64,000 bases of DNA from Methylobacterium sp. J-030 (GCF_022829545.1 NZ_JAKSYM010000402.1:62001-126000); one strand, 5' to 3'; shown: positions 47,881 to 57,710, numbered from the stretch's first letter. Notes: generated by a model not told the origin, from the sequence alone. Numbers and translations: made by a program.

Positions 47881-48058
47881 GAACTTCCTCGGGCAGGCGG
47901 GCCTTTACGCGACGGAGGGACTCGCGCCGTCAGGCGCCCACGCCTGAACTCTCACTCGGTCTGCCTGATATAGGGGTTCCACCTTGAGTTTGCACGATTT
48001 TTGCGCGCCCCCGGTGGCCCCGACGCTGCTTTTCTGACGCTGCCAGCTTAACGCCGCG

Positions 48059-49030
48059 TTAGCCCTCGATCCCGCCGGCACTGGCCGCGTCCAGGCGGGT
48101 GATCGCTTCCGCCGACAGGCTCAGCCGGGCCGCGCCGAGCAGCTCGTCGAGCTGCGCCACCGAAGTGGCGCTCGCGATCGGCGCGGTGATTCCGGGCCGG
48201 GCGATGATCCAGGCGAGGGCCACCTGCGCCGGGCTCGCGCCGTGCGCGACGGCGACGGCATCGAGCGAGTCGAGCAGGGCGAGGCCGCGCGGATTGAGAT
48301 ACTTGGCGACGCGGTTCTCCCGCGCCCGGCCGGCGGCGTCCGCGGCGGAGCGATACTTGCCCGTGAGGAAGCCCGCCGCCAGCGAGAAGTACCCGATCAC
48401 GCCGACCTGCTCGGCCCGGCAGAGCGGCTCCAGCTCGGCCTCGTAGCCGCGCTCGGCGAGGCTGTAATCCGGTTGCAGGCACTCGTAGCGGGGCAGGCCC
48501 GCGGAGGCCGAGAGTGCCAGGGCCTCCTTGAGCCGTCCCGCCCCGTAATTTGACGCGCCGATGGCCCGGACCTTGCCGGCCGTGATCAGGCGCTCGTAGG
48601 CGCGCAGGGTCTCGTCCAGCGGCACATCCGAATCATCGGTATGCGACTGGTACAGGTCGATTCGGTCTGTCTGAAGCCGCCGCAGCGAGGCCTCGCAGGC
48701 CTGCTCGATGTGCTGCGCGGACAGGCCCTTGCCGGCCTCGCCCATGTCCATGCCGACCTTGGTGGCGAGCACGACCCGATCGCGGGCGCCCGGACGGGCC
48801 GCGAACCAGCGGCCGATCACCGTCTCGGACTCGCCCCCCGCATGGCCCGGCGCCCAGCGCGAGTAGACGTCGGCCGTGTCGATGAAGTCGAAGCCGCTCT
48901 CCACGAAGCGGTCGAGGATCGCGAAGGAGGTCGCCTCGTCGGCGGTCCAGCCGAAGACGTTGCCGCCCAGGCAGAAGGGCGCGACCGTGAGGTCCGAGCG
49001 GCCGATGTGGCGCTTGTCCATGGGCTTCAA
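48059..49030 (-). CDS. Aldo/keto reductase
   Basis: A 323-residue cytoplasmic aldo/keto reductase starting MDKRHIGRSDLTVAPFCLGG-like (first residues MKPMDKRHIG). Catalytic residues: FDFIDTADVYSRW (Asp, Tyr), VLATKVGMD (Lys), and the LYQSHTDD His. The C-terminal VALAWIIARPGITAPIASAT matches the NADPH-binding end. The substrate is unknown. It overlaps the metallo-hydrolase gene by four bases (ATGA), so the two are coupled. Confidence 0.92.
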   Translation of the reverse strand: MKPMDKRHIGRSDLTVAPFCLGGNVFGWTADEATSFAILDRFVESGFDFIDTADVYSRWAPGHAGGESETVIGRWFAARPGARDRVVLATKVGMDMGEAGKGLSAQHIEQACEASLRRLQTDRIDLYQSHTDDSDVPLDETLRAYERLITAGKVRAIGASNYGAGRLKEALALSASAGLPRYECLQPDYSLAERGYEAELEPLCRAEQVGVIGYFSLAAGFLTGKYRSAADAAGRARENRVAKYLNPRGLALLDSLDAVAVAHGASPAQVALAWIIARPGITAPIASATSVAQLDELLGAARLSLSAEAITRLDAASAGGIEG

Positions 49031-49671
49031 TCCTGCAGGAAGGGATTCGAGACGCGCTCCTCGCCGAGCGTGCCGGTCGGCCCGTGGCCCGGGATGAACG
49101 CGATGTCGTCGCCGAGCGGCAGGACCTTCTCCTTGATGGCGCGGATCAGCTGATCGTGGTTGCCGCCGGGCAGGTCGGTGCGGCCGACCGAGCCCTTGAA
49201 CACCACGTCGCCCACCAGGGCGAAGCGCGCATCCCGGCTCACGAACACGACGCTGCCGGGGGAATGGCCCGGGCAGTGCAGGATGTCGAAGCCGAGGCCG
49301 CCCACCGTCACCGCGTCGCCCTCGTCGAGCCAGCGGTCCGGCGTCACGGCCCGGGCCTCGCCGAGCCCGTAATTGGCGGCGGTCTCGGGAAGCGAGTCGA
49401 GCAGGAACTTGTCGGCGCGGTGCGGACCCTCGACCGGTACGCCCAGGCGCTCGCGCAGCTCGTCGGCGCCCGCGGCGTGATCGACATGGCCGTGGGTCAG
49501 CAGGATCTTCTCCACCGTCACGCCGTGCTCGCGGATCGCCGCCTCGATCCGGTCGAGATCCCCACCGGGATCGACCACGGCGCCGACCTTGGTGGCCTCG
49601 TCCCAGATCAGGGTGCAGTTCTGCTGGAAGGGCGTGACCGGGATGATCCCGGCGCGTGGCGTACCTGGCAT
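49027..49671 (-). CDS. Metallo-beta-lactamase-fold hydrolase (glyoxalase II-like, YcbL type)
   Basis: A 214-residue protein with the zinc-binding HxHxDH motif in LLTHGHVDHAAG, a further His in CPGHSPGSVVF, the Asp in LVGDVVFKGSVGRTD, and the last His in FIPGHGPTGT. The pattern and length match YcbL/hydroxyacylglutathione-hydrolase-like enzymes, which hydrolyse thioesters such as S-lactoylglutathione. Coupled to an aldo/keto reductase, this would fit reactive-aldehyde handling; that link is inference. Confidence 0.9.
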   Translation of the reverse strand: MPGTPRAGIIPVTPFQQNCTLIWDEATKVGAVVDPGGDLDRIEAAIREHGVTVEKILLTHGHVDHAAGADELRERLGVPVEGPHRADKFLLDSLPETAANYGLGEARAVTPDRWLDEGDAVTVGGLGFDILHCPGHSPGSVVFVSRDARFALVGDVVFKGSVGRTDLPGGNHDQLIRAIKEKVLPLGDDIAFIPGHGPTGTLGEERVSNPFLQD

Positions 49672-49760
49672 GTCGTTCCGCGGGTTGGCAGCGCCGCTCG
49701 TGACGCTCTCGATCGGATTCTAACGCAGAACGCGGGCGGGCGGCACCCTGCGCGCTCGGC

Positions 49761-50144
49761 TCAGGCCGCGTCGCCCCTGGGGCGGCGCAGTCCTTCGTGG
49801 AGCGTCAGCATCTCGGCCATGCCGAGCGAACGCGTGCTCCAGCGGGTCTCCGCGGTGTTCACCTGCGTGAACCGGTCGTGGGACCGTCCGCCATAGGCGC
49901 CGAACAGAGCGCGGCCCGCCTCGACAATTCCGTCACCCACCGCCGTCTCGTCCGGCCGGTCGATCCGGTAGGACGGCGTCGGCGATCGGCCGGTGACGCC
50001 GATGCGAACCCAGGCGTCGCCGTAATGCTTCTGGCATATCCGCATGGTGACCAGAACCTGGCGCAGATAGGCCGCCCCGTCGGCGAGGTCCGGGAGGATG
50101 TCGGCGATCGTCGCATCCGGGGGATAATGCTTCGTCCGGGCCAT
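49761..50144 (-). CDS. Hypothetical protein
   Basis: A 127-residue protein starting MARTKHYPPDATIADILPDL. Mixed, folded-type composition with no membrane segment; segments YLRQVLVTMRICQKHYGDAW and WSTRSLGMAEMLTLHEGL look like helices. No family recognised. It lies between the hydrolase and the GH13 gene on the same strand. Confidence 0.6.
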   Translation of the reverse strand: MARTKHYPPDATIADILPDLADGAAYLRQVLVTMRICQKHYGDAWVRIGVTGRSPTPSYRIDRPDETAVGDGIVEAGRALFGAYGGRSHDRFTQVNTAETRWSTRSLGMAEMLTLHEGLRRPRGDAA

Positions 50145-50211
50145 GTCCCACCTCGCTCCGGCGTGTCCTATCGGTTCGGCCGGATGAGCGCGAGCCGTGA
50201 TCGGGCGCTCC

Positions 50212-51879
50212 TCATGCCGGGCGCCGCTTGAGCAGCGCGTCGAGGCCGCCGACACGGAACCAGTGGTAGCCGTAACCCTCCAGGAACAGGCAGTGCGTGC
50301 CATCCTCTCGCACGTCGCTGCGTGATCCGGTGAGCAGGTCGACCAGCACGTCGTGCTCCGGATCCGGATTGCCGGACTCGAGGGCGATTTCCACTGGCTC
50401 CGCCGCCAAGTTGTGAACGCACAGAACGGCGTTGCCGCGCCATGCGTAGCGCAGGGCCAGCACGGAGCTGCGGCCGGTCGGCACCGCCTCGACATCGCCC
50501 CAGCCGATCTCCGGGGTCTCCTTGCGCTGCCGGATGATGCTTTGCATCCAGTTGAGCAGCGAGTCCCGCTCGTGGCGCTGGTCGGCGACGTTGACGTGCG
50601 CGTAGCCGTAGGGCCCGTGATCGAGCACCGGGAGGACGGTGGTGTCGGCCTGCGAGAAGCCGCCCTGGTGCTCGCCGGTCCACTGCATCGGCGTGCGGGC
50701 GCAGTCCCGCTCCTTCAGCGCGAGATCGTCGCCCATGCCGATCTCGTCGCCGTAGCGCAGCACCGGCGTGCCGGGCAGGGTGAACATCAGCGAGTAGGCG
50801 AGCCGGATACGCCGCGGGTCGCCGGACAGCATCGGGGCGAAGCGGCGGCGGATGCCCCGGTCGTAGAGCTGCATGCGCTTCTCCGGGCCGAACTGCGTGA
50901 ACACCGCCTGCCGCTGCGCCTCGGTGAGCCGCCCGAGATCCAATTCGTCGTGGTTCCGCAGGAAGATGCCCCATTGGCAGGAGAGCGGGCGCGGCTTCGT
51001 CTTCTCGATCGCCTTCACCAGGGGCCGGGCGTCATGCGCCGCAAGCGCGTAGAAGGTCGCCTGATTGACCTGGAAGTTGAACATCATGTGCATGCGGTCG
51101 GCGTCGTCGCCGAAATAGTCGAAGTCCTGGTTCGGCAGGATGTTGGCCTCGGCCAGGATGATGGCGTCGCCCTGGCGCCATTGCAGGAACTCGCGGAAGT
51201 CGCGCAGCATGTCGAACTGCTCGCGCGGCTTGCCGCCGACATCCGCACCCTTCTCGGCGATGACGAAGGGCACCGCATCCATCCGGAAGCCCGAGACGCC
51301 AAGCTGGATCCAGAACCCCATGATCTTCAGGATCTCGGCCAGCACCGCAGGGTTGGCGGTGTTCAGGTCCGGCTGGAAGCTGAAGAAGCGGTGGAAGTAC
51401 CAGGCCTTGGCTTTCGAGTCGTAGGTCCAGGTGGTGTCCTGCACGCCCGGAAAGACCATGCCCTCGTCGGCGGTGGCGGGCCGCGTGTCCGACCAGACGT
51501 ACCAGTCCCGGTAGGGCGAGTTCGGGTCGGAGCGGGCGGCCTGGAACCAGGGATGCTGGTCGGAGGTGTGGTTGACCACGAGGTCGATAAGCACCCGCAG
51601 GCCCCGCTGCTTGGCCGCGTGCGTGAAGGCCACGAAGTCGCCGAGCGAGCCGTAGGCGGGATCGACGCCGTAATAATCGGCGATGTCGTAGCCGCCGTCC
51701 TTCTTGGGCGAGGGCTGGAACGGCATCAGCCAGACGGCCGTGGCGCCGAGCCCTTGGATGTAGTCGAGCCGGCGCTCCAACCCGGCGAAGTCACCGACGC
51801 CGTCGCCGTTGGCATCCATGAAGGTGCCGACCGACAGGCAGTAGATGACGGCGTTCTTGTACCACAGGTCGGTGATCAT
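50212..51879 (-). CDS. GH13 alpha-amylase family enzyme (trehalose synthase-like)
   Basis: A 555-residue protein with the GH13 (beta/alpha)8 barrel. The conserved regions are present: LIDLVVNHTSDQHPWF (region I), GFRMDAVPF with the catalytic Asp (II), AIILAEANI with the Glu (III), and FLRNHDELD with the second Asp (IV). DLWYKNAVIYCLSVGTFMD at the start and the overall layout resemble trehalose synthase (TreS), which interconverts maltose and trehalose, but oligo-1,6-glucosidase-like activities are possible. No maltokinase domain is fused and no other trehalose gene is nearby. Confidence 0.9.
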   Translation of the reverse strand: MITDLWYKNAVIYCLSVGTFMDANGDGVGDFAGLERRLDYIQGLGATAVWLMPFQPSPKKDGGYDIADYYGVDPAYGSLGDFVAFTHAAKQRGLRVLIDLVVNHTSDQHPWFQAARSDPNSPYRDWYVWSDTRPATADEGMVFPGVQDTTWTYDSKAKAWYFHRFFSFQPDLNTANPAVLAEILKIMGFWIQLGVSGFRMDAVPFVIAEKGADVGGKPREQFDMLRDFREFLQWRQGDAIILAEANILPNQDFDYFGDDADRMHMMFNFQVNQATFYALAAHDARPLVKAIEKTKPRPLSCQWGIFLRNHDELDLGRLTEAQRQAVFTQFGPEKRMQLYDRGIRRRFAPMLSGDPRRIRLAYSLMFTLPGTPVLRYGDEIGMGDDLALKERDCARTPMQWTGEHQGGFSQADTTVLPVLDHGPYGYAHVNVADQRHERDSLLNWMQSIIRQRKETPEIGWGDVEAVPTGRSSVLALRYAWRGNAVLCVHNLAAEPVEIALESGNPDPEHDVLVDLLTGSRSDVREDGTHCLFLEGYGYHWFRVGGLDALLKRRPA

Positions 51880-51986
51880 GCCGGCGCCCTCAAGACCTCA
51901 TGGAACACCATTCCGTCTTGAAGACCGGCTGCGCCCGCGCAGATACGGGCGCCCGGCAGGTTCGGTTCCACACGATCGATCAAGCG

Positions 51987-52307
51987 CTACCGCTGCACAT
52001 GGTCCATATAGGCCCTCAAGACGGCATTGATCTTCGTCTGGTAGCCGCGCCCCTGCGCCCGAAAGAACGCCAGAATATCTGGATCGAGGCGGATGGTGAT
52101 CGCTGTCTTGCGCGTGTCTGGCTGCAGGACGGCCTTGCTCCAGTCGATCTCCCACTCCGCCGTATCCGGATCTCCCGCTGCCGCGGCTTCGACCTCTGCG
52201 TCGCTTATTGCCCTGAGGGCGTCCCAATCCGTCTCGCTCCGGCCCTGTTCAACCATCGCGGTCATCTCGGCCGGCACAAAGCTGACGATACGCTCGCTTT
52301 TCGGCAT
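51987..52307 (-). CDS. brnA: BrnA-type antitoxin
   Basis: A 106-residue protein whose C-terminus has the ribbon-helix-helix-like segment KTAITIRLDPDILAFFRAQG followed by YQTKINAVLRAYMD. This is the DUF4415/BrnA antitoxin signature. The N-terminal half is acidic. BrnA neutralises BrnT and represses the operon. A GGAGGG lies 7 bases before the ATG, inside the brnT gene, supporting this start; the two genes overlap by 59 bp. Confidence 0.87.
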   Translation of the reverse strand: MPKSERIVSFVPAEMTAMVEQGRSETDWDALRAISDAEVEAAAAGDPDTAEWEIDWSKAVLQPDTRKTAITIRLDPDILAFFRAQGRGYQTKINAVLRAYMDHVQR

Positions 52308-52536
52308 CTCGTGCCCTCCGGAAAGAGATCAGCCGTCTGGCCTGACCGCGCCAAATCCAGATCAGCGTGACGACCAGTCCGCCCAACACCGCCACCGTGA
52401 AAACGCGCGCATCGCCGCGGAAAATCGCCGGACCATCGATCCGGGGTCGCCCGTCGAACAAGGCCGCCGCATCCAGGACGTCGAGCCGGTGCTTGGACAG
52501 GTTGCTCAGCCGTTTGGCTTCATCCCGCTCGAACAT
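52249..52536 (-). CDS. brnT: BrnT-type ribonuclease toxin
   Basis: A 95-residue protein starting MFERDEAKRLSNLSKHRLDV, matching BrnT (FEWDxxKxxxNxxKHG-like N-terminus, and the later IWRGQARRLISFRRARDAEKR). BrnT folds like RelE-family ribonucleases and cleaves RNA. It is upstream of brnA, the normal order for this type II pair, but its tail (YRQLCAGRDDRDG) overlaps 59 bp of brnA, more than usual. Start at the ATG at 52534-52536; a longer frame is unlikely. Confidence 0.85.
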   Translation of the reverse strand: MFERDEAKRLSNLSKHRLDVLDAAALFDGRPRIDGPAIFRGDARVFTVAVLGGLVVTLIWIWRGQARRLISFRRARDAEKRAYRQLCAGRDDRDG

Positions 52537-52708
52537 GGTCGGTCCGGACGCCACGTCAATACGAATTGTGTGTACGCAGACGCGATGGTCGCCGCGCGGC
52601 GCAGCATGGCGCAAGGGCCGTCCTTAAATCAGCCGCGTTGTGCACGCCCTGTTCAGGCGCGCGTCCGGACGATCCGGTCCGCCCGTCGCGTCCCCGAACC
52701 CGGCCCGC

Positions 52709-55700
52709 ATGAACGCCATCCTGATCAAGCTGTTCGCGACCGCCCTGACGCTGAGCCAGGTCACCACCCGGCCGGATGCGGTGCGCACCCGATTCGATCC
52801 GGAGACCGACGGGCCGGAGATCGTGCGGCTGCTGCGCGACGGCTGCGCCCACATGCGCAAGAGCTTTGACATCGAGGACATCAACCTCGACGACCTGATC
52901 TCGACCGCCATGGAGGATCCGACCACGGTGGCCGGTCCCTCGGCGCCGAAGATCCTGCACGGGCTCGACATCAACGAGCTGAACGTCAGCTACAAGCAGT
53001 TCTGCAAGGGCGAGAACCCGCCGAACTCCCCGTTCGACGCGAAGGCGGTGATCGAGTTCTACGACAACGCCACCAAGGACCTGCCGAGCGCCGAGGCCCT
53101 GCGCGACAAGGCGCTGCCCGGCATGACCCGGATCCTCGACGGCGCGGGCAAGCCCTTCGCCGAAGCCTCCGAGCCGAACGGGCGGCGGATCGTGGTGCCG
53201 ATCTCGGCGGTGCCGCCGCTGGTGCAGAAAGCGTTCATCGCCGCCGAGGACAAGCGCTTCGAGAGCCACCACGGCATCGACGAGCGCGGGGTGATCCGCG
53301 CCTTCATCGGCAACCTCGCCTCGCCGGGGCGGCCCGCCGGGGGCTCGACCATCACCCAGCAGGTGGTCAAGAACCTCTCGGTCGGCGACGACGTCACCTA
53401 CGAGCGCAAGATCCGCGAGATGATCGTGGCCTCGCGGCTCGAGCGGATCCTCGGCAAGCCGCAGATCCTCGGCCTCTACCTCAACGGCATCTATCTCGGC
53501 CGCGGCGCGTACGGGATCGAGATGGCGGCGGAGAGCTATTTCGGGAAGCCGGTCGGCCAGCTCACCCTGCCGGAGGCGGCGCTCCTCGCCGGCATGCCCA
53601 AGGGCCCGAACTTCTACAGTCCCGACAAGTACCCGGACCGGGCGCGCGAGCGGCGCGCCTACGTGCTGTCCCGCCTGAAGGAGGATGGCACGATCACCGA
53701 GGCCGAGATGAACGCGGCGATCAAGTCGGATCTCGGCCTGAAGCCGATCGAGACGGCGCGGCGCGATTCCGGGTTCTACGCGGTCGACTTCCTCAACCGG
53801 GAGGCGCGGACCTTCGCGGGTGTCGATTCGCTGACCTCCGGCTCGTTCACCGTGCGCGCGACGATCAATGCCGGGCTCCAGCGGGGCGTCGAGGAGGCGC
53901 TGCAGGACGGGCTCGCGAACTACGAGCGCTCCACCGGGCGCCAGACCTTCAACGGACCGGAACTCAACCTCGCCGACAGCATCCGCCGGATCCAGGCCGC
54001 GACGCCGGCCCCCGAGGCGTCGCCGCAGGCGGCCCCGTCCGTCACGGGTGCCCGGCCGGACGCCGTCAAGCTGGACGTCAAGCCAGACGCCAAGACGCTG
54101 CGAGCCTCGAAGGCCGCCCCGACGCCCCAGCGCAAGCCCGCTTGGCTGCGGGCGCTCGAGAGCGCGCGCCCGGTGCTCTACGATGTCCGGTGGCCGATCG
54201 CGGTCGTGCTGGAGACCGGACGGGGCGGTATCCGGATCGGACTCGCGGATGGACGCATCGCCTCGCTCGATACCGGGATCGCGCGCGGCAGACTCCAGCC
54301 CTACGACGTGGTGCGGGTGAAGGTCACTCAGGGTAGGGGCGGCCCGCACGCGCAGCTCCGCGTCAAGCCGACCGTACAGGGTGCGGCGCTCGTCCTCGAG
54401 AATCAGACCGGCCGGATCCTCGCCATGGCGGGGGGCTTCTCCTATCCGCTGAGCCAGCTCAACCGCGTCACGCAGACGGTGCGCCAGCCGGGCTCGACCC
54501 TGAAGCCGCTCACCTATCTCGCGGCCCTCAACGCCGGCCTGCAGCCGAACACGCTGGTTCTGGACTCTCCTGTCACCCTGCCGCCGATCAACGGCACCGG
54601 CGATTCCTGGTCGCCGAAGAACTACGAGGGCCGCGGCTCGGGACCCACGACCCTTCGCCGCGGCCTCGAATTCTCGAAGAACCTCGTCACCGCCCGCTTG
54701 CTCCAGGGCGGCATCGCCCCGAAGGCGCCCGCGAGCCTCAAGCGCGTCTGCGACATCGCCCTCGAAGCGCAGATCTACGCGGAGTGCGAACCCTACTATC
54801 CGTTCGTTCTGGGCGCCCAGCCTGTGCGGATGCTCGACCTCGCGGCCTTCTACGCGGCGGTCGCCAACGAGGGCGCGCGGCCCGCGCCCTACGCTCTCGA
54901 ATCCGTCGAGCGGGACGGGAAATCGCTCTATACGCATGCGGCCCGGGAGCCGGTCCGGATCGGCTCGGCCGACCGGGTGGCGTTCTACCAGCTCAAGACC
55001 ATGCTCCAGGGCGTGACCCAGCACGGCACCGCCGCCGCGCTGGCTCGGGTCTCGGCCTACGTGGCCGGCAAGACCGGCACGTCCGAGAACGAGAACGACG
55101 CGTGGTTCGCGGGGTTCACCAACGAGATCACCGTGGTGGTCTGGGTCGGCTACGACAATGCCGATGGCAGCCGGAAGACGCTGGGCCGCGGCCAGACCGG
55201 CGGCCACGTCTCGGTTCCGATCGCCTCGGCGATCCTGCAGGCGGCCTGGGCCAACGGCGTGCCGAAGACGCCGCTCAAGGGCCCCTCCCCCGAGGCGCGG
55301 CCGTTCATCGCCGATCTGGCCGTCGATCCGCGGAGCGGAGTCCGGATGGCAGGCGGTGGCTTCATCGAGCACTTCCGCACGAGCGGCGACGGCAAGATGG
55401 CCGACACCCAGTATCGCCTCGTGCCCCGCGAGACGCTCTACGCGATGCGGCCGGACGCCCAGGACGGCGATCTCGGCAATGCCGACGACGGCGCGAGCGT
55501 CGCGGGCGACTACGACGGCACCATGACCGGCGAGCGCCCGCCTGCGGATCCGCTCGATCCGTTCGGGGATCGTCCGCCGCCGCGCAGCCGCCGTGCGCAG
55601 GGAGAACTGGATCCCTACGGCCAGGACCCGTACAGGCCATGGCCGGGCCAGTCCGCGCGCTCGCCGTTCGGGGATGACGGCGTGCGCAGGCCGCGCCGCC

Positions 55701-55741
55701 GTGACCCGGACTACCTGTTCGGCGAAGAATCCGGCTTCTGA
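52709..55741 (+). CDS. Class A penicillin-binding protein (PBP1A-like)
   Basis: A 1010-residue bifunctional peptidoglycan synthase. An N-terminal segment of about 165 residues precedes the GT51 glycosyltransferase (AAEDKRFESHHGID with E180, then GGSTITQQVVKNL). The transpeptidase domain has S596 in RQPGSTLKP, the SxN motif in FSKNLVTAR, and the KTG triad at K788 (GKTGTSENEND). Between the domains is a long linker with an OB-like insert. The C-terminal 100 residues are proline- and acid-rich. No clear N-terminal membrane helix is seen in the first 150 residues beyond AILIKLFATALTL, which may serve as a weak anchor. Confidence 0.95.
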   Translation: MNAILIKLFATALTLSQVTTRPDAVRTRFDPETDGPEIVRLLRDGCAHMRKSFDIEDINLDDLISTAMEDPTTVAGPSAPKILHGLDINELNVSYKQFCKGENPPNSPFDAKAVIEFYDNATKDLPSAEALRDKALPGMTRILDGAGKPFAEASEPNGRRIVVPISAVPPLVQKAFIAAEDKRFESHHGIDERGVIRAFIGNLASPGRPAGGSTITQQVVKNLSVGDDVTYERKIREMIVASRLERILGKPQILGLYLNGIYLGRGAYGIEMAAESYFGKPVGQLTLPEAALLAGMPKGPNFYSPDKYPDRARERRAYVLSRLKEDGTITEAEMNAAIKSDLGLKPIETARRDSGFYAVDFLNREARTFAGVDSLTSGSFTVRATINAGLQRGVEEALQDGLANYERSTGRQTFNGPELNLADSIRRIQAATPAPEASPQAAPSVTGARPDAVKLDVKPDAKTLRASKAAPTPQRKPAWLRALESARPVLYDVRWPIAVVLETGRGGIRIGLADGRIASLDTGIARGRLQPYDVVRVKVTQGRGGPHAQLRVKPTVQGAALVLENQTGRILAMAGGFSYPLSQLNRVTQTVRQPGSTLKPLTYLAALNAGLQPNTLVLDSPVTLPPINGTGDSWSPKNYEGRGSGPTTLRRGLEFSKNLVTARLLQGGIAPKAPASLKRVCDIALEAQIYAECEPYYPFVLGAQPVRMLDLAAFYAAVANEGARPAPYALESVERDGKSLYTHAAREPVRIGSADRVAFYQLKTMLQGVTQHGTAAALARVSAYVAGKTGTSENENDAWFAGFTNEITVVVWVGYDNADGSRKTLGRGQTGGHVSVPIASAILQAAWANGVPKTPLKGPSPEARPFIADLAVDPRSGVRMAGGGFIEHFRTSGDGKMADTQYRLVPRETLYAMRPDAQDGDLGNADDGASVAGDYDGTMTGERPPADPLDPFGDRPPPRSRRAQGELDPYGQDPYRPWPGQSARSPFGDDGVRRPRRRDPDYLFGEESGF

Positions 55742-55757
55742 CCGCCCTCCCCGAGAG

Positions 55758-56822
55758 ATGAGACTCCCGTTGCGTACGCAGCTCCCCGCCGCCCTCGGTC
55801 TCGCGCTGCTGGCCGCGCTTCCGGCCTCCGCCCAGACGCCCGCCGCCAACACCGCCCCGGCCCCCGCGGCCGACCGGATCAAGGAGGTGCCCTCGGTCAC
55901 GGCCGTCGATCCGGCCACGATCAAGCCGGGGCAGATCCTGTTCACCGACCATCGCGACAAGCCGACGATCCCGGAGAACGGCCTGATCCCATATCTCGAC
56001 TGGCAGAAGGTGCGCCCGGCCGAGGCCGCAACGCTCGCCCCCTATCCCGGCTACAAGGAGCCCGACTACACCGTCACGGTGAACGGCGTGACCAAGCCGC
56101 GGCACGAGACCCTCAAGGTCTATGTCGCCGAGGGGCGCTTCGTCGTGCCGCGTCCCCCTGAATCGATCGACATCGCGTCCTACGCCAATCTCGCCTTCGT
56201 CCAGAAGATGGATCCGGCGATCAAGCACCGCGCCGTCGGAGCCACCGAGGTGACGCCCAACAAGGACCCGGCCGCCGCCTTCGCCAAGCGGCCGGACCGG
56301 CCCTGGTGCGAGGGCGCCGGCGCCTGCATCGAGTCGCGCTACGATCTCGAAGGCAAGCTGCCGCTCGGCGTCAAGCTCGCCAACAAGCTGGAGGAAGGCT
56401 CGGCCAAGAAGATCGCCGAGTTCGTCTCGTTCCAGAGCGAGCTGCGGGTGCTGGGGCTTGACCAGGACGGGCCGCTCAGGGCGCTCACCAAGCTCGACAC
56501 GCCTGTGGCCGGCGGGCTGGAGCAGACGATCTTCTGGGTCAACCAGATCTTGCGCTTCGGCAAGTTCCTGGCGGTATTCCAGCCGATGCCGAACGACCCG
56601 GGCAAGACGGTCGTCACCACCTACATGGCGCTCGCCATCAAGGGCGACGTGCTCGACAGGAAGGCCGAATACGCCCGGGTGCCGGTGCTGAGGAACCTGC
56701 TGCCCGCGCAGGTGCTGATGGGCAATTCGAGCTTCAACACCGGCACGTCGATCAGCGCCGGCCTGCCGGTCTACGCCCGGAACCGGATCACCACCTTCGC
56801 GGACGCGCTGGCGAAGCGCTGA
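55758..56822 (+). CDS. Conserved hypothetical secreted protein
   Basis: A 354-residue protein with a signal peptide (LPAALGLALLAALPASAQ) followed by an Ala/Pro-rich segment and a folded domain. Distinctive stretches are SVTAVDPATIKPGQILFTDH, RPDRPWCEGAGACIESRYD with two Cys, and TYMALAIKGDVLDRK. No family is recognised. It begins 17 bp after the PBP stop on the same strand, so it may be co-expressed with it and act in the envelope. Confidence 0.75.
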   Translation: MRLPLRTQLPAALGLALLAALPASAQTPAANTAPAPAADRIKEVPSVTAVDPATIKPGQILFTDHRDKPTIPENGLIPYLDWQKVRPAEAATLAPYPGYKEPDYTVTVNGVTKPRHETLKVYVAEGRFVVPRPPESIDIASYANLAFVQKMDPAIKHRAVGATEVTPNKDPAAAFAKRPDRPWCEGAGACIESRYDLEGKLPLGVKLANKLEEGSAKKIAEFVSFQSELRVLGLDQDGPLRALTKLDTPVAGGLEQTIFWVNQILRFGKFLAVFQPMPNDPGKTVVTTYMALAIKGDVLDRKAEYARVPVLRNLLPAQVLMGNSSFNTGTSISAGLPVYARNRITTFADALAKR

Positions 56823-56832
56823 GGGGGCCCGC

Positions 56833-57048
56833 TTACATGCCGCGGTTGCCGATCGTCGGAAGGGTCGGCTGCGTGTAGGCGCGGTTCACGTCCCGCCGGG
56901 TCTGTGTGCCGTTGGTGTTGCTGGACGCGCGATAATTATCGAGGTTGAAGCTCTCGGCGAGACCGCTGCGGGAGTCGGGTCCATCGGTGGCGCAGGCACA
57001 CAGGCCGCCGACCGTCAGCGCGGAGAAGACCAGAAGGAAGAGACGCAT
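56833..57048 (-). CDS. Small lipoprotein
   Basis: A 71-residue protein starting MRLFLLVFSALTVGGLCAC, with a lipobox-like LCAC, then a hydrophilic tail rich in Asn, Ser and Thr. No catalytic motif. It converges with the preceding secreted protein gene with 10 bp between the stops. Confidence 0.65.
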   Translation of the reverse strand: MRLFLLVFSALTVGGLCACATDGPDSRSGLAESFNLDNYRASSNTNGTQTRRDVNRAYTQPTLPTIGNRGM

Positions 57049-57277
57049 GAGGAGTCCTGACGGGTTCGGCCGGTGATCGGCCCTGATCGAGGGTCGGGCA
57101 GTCGCACCATCGTCAGGGCCGGGAGGACCCCGTCAAGGGCGACCGCGAACCGTGAATCGGTTCTGGCGCCTCCGATGCGCAGCGGCCACGGAAAATCCAC
57201 CACGCCTCGCGTTTGCGGCGGATAGGGGCCGGGACCCCCTGGCGGATCCGGGGCTTTTCGGGCGACAACCGTCGGCG

Positions 57278-57526
57278 ATGAGCAATGTCTTGCCCTTCCG
57301 TCCCCGCCCGAGCGTCGCGCGCCTCGCGCGCTGCGAGGTTGTCACCGTCGCGGGCGACCTTCTCGAGCTCCTCGAACGGCTCGAGGACGTGAGCGCGCGC
57401 GCCGCCGCCATGGGGCGTCCGGCGCGTGAGGTCGAACGCACGGTCCAGCACCTTCTGGACGCGGTGAGCGCGGTGGAACGCGCGCTTGATTGTATCGGCG
57501 AGGGCGAGCAGTCCGCACCGGCCTGA
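57278..57526 (+). CDS. Small hypothetical protein
   Basis: An 82-residue protein starting MSNVLPFRPRPSVARLA, with a long helix-forming middle (LLELLERLEDVSARAAAM, then VERTVQHLLDAVSAVERAL). It looks coiled-coil-like and is probably cytoplasmic. No family recognised. An upstream in-frame extension is not credible. Confidence 0.6.
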   Translation: MSNVLPFRPRPSVARLARCEVVTVAGDLLELLERLEDVSARAAAMGRPAREVERTVQHLLDAVSAVERALDCIGEGEQSAPA

Positions 57527-57710
57527 GCCTTGTCGCCATCGATTCGGCAACGCCGTTCGGCGAATCAATAGCCTTCTTCAGCGCTTCGAATACCGCATAT
57601 CCCCCATCATCGCTGAATGACTCTGCGAAGAGCGACTTTACCGGAACCCAATCGCACAGCTTGCGGTTGAGGGTCGGATGCTCACGTCGAGTATCGTTCC
57701 GGAGGACGCT

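Noticed and set aside
52556..55960. Long open frame opposite the penicillin-binding protein (over 1100 codons)
   Set aside because: It mirrors the codon positions of a clear PBP gene; its translation is rich in Arg, Gly, Asp and Val, with no domain. High GC makes such shadows common.
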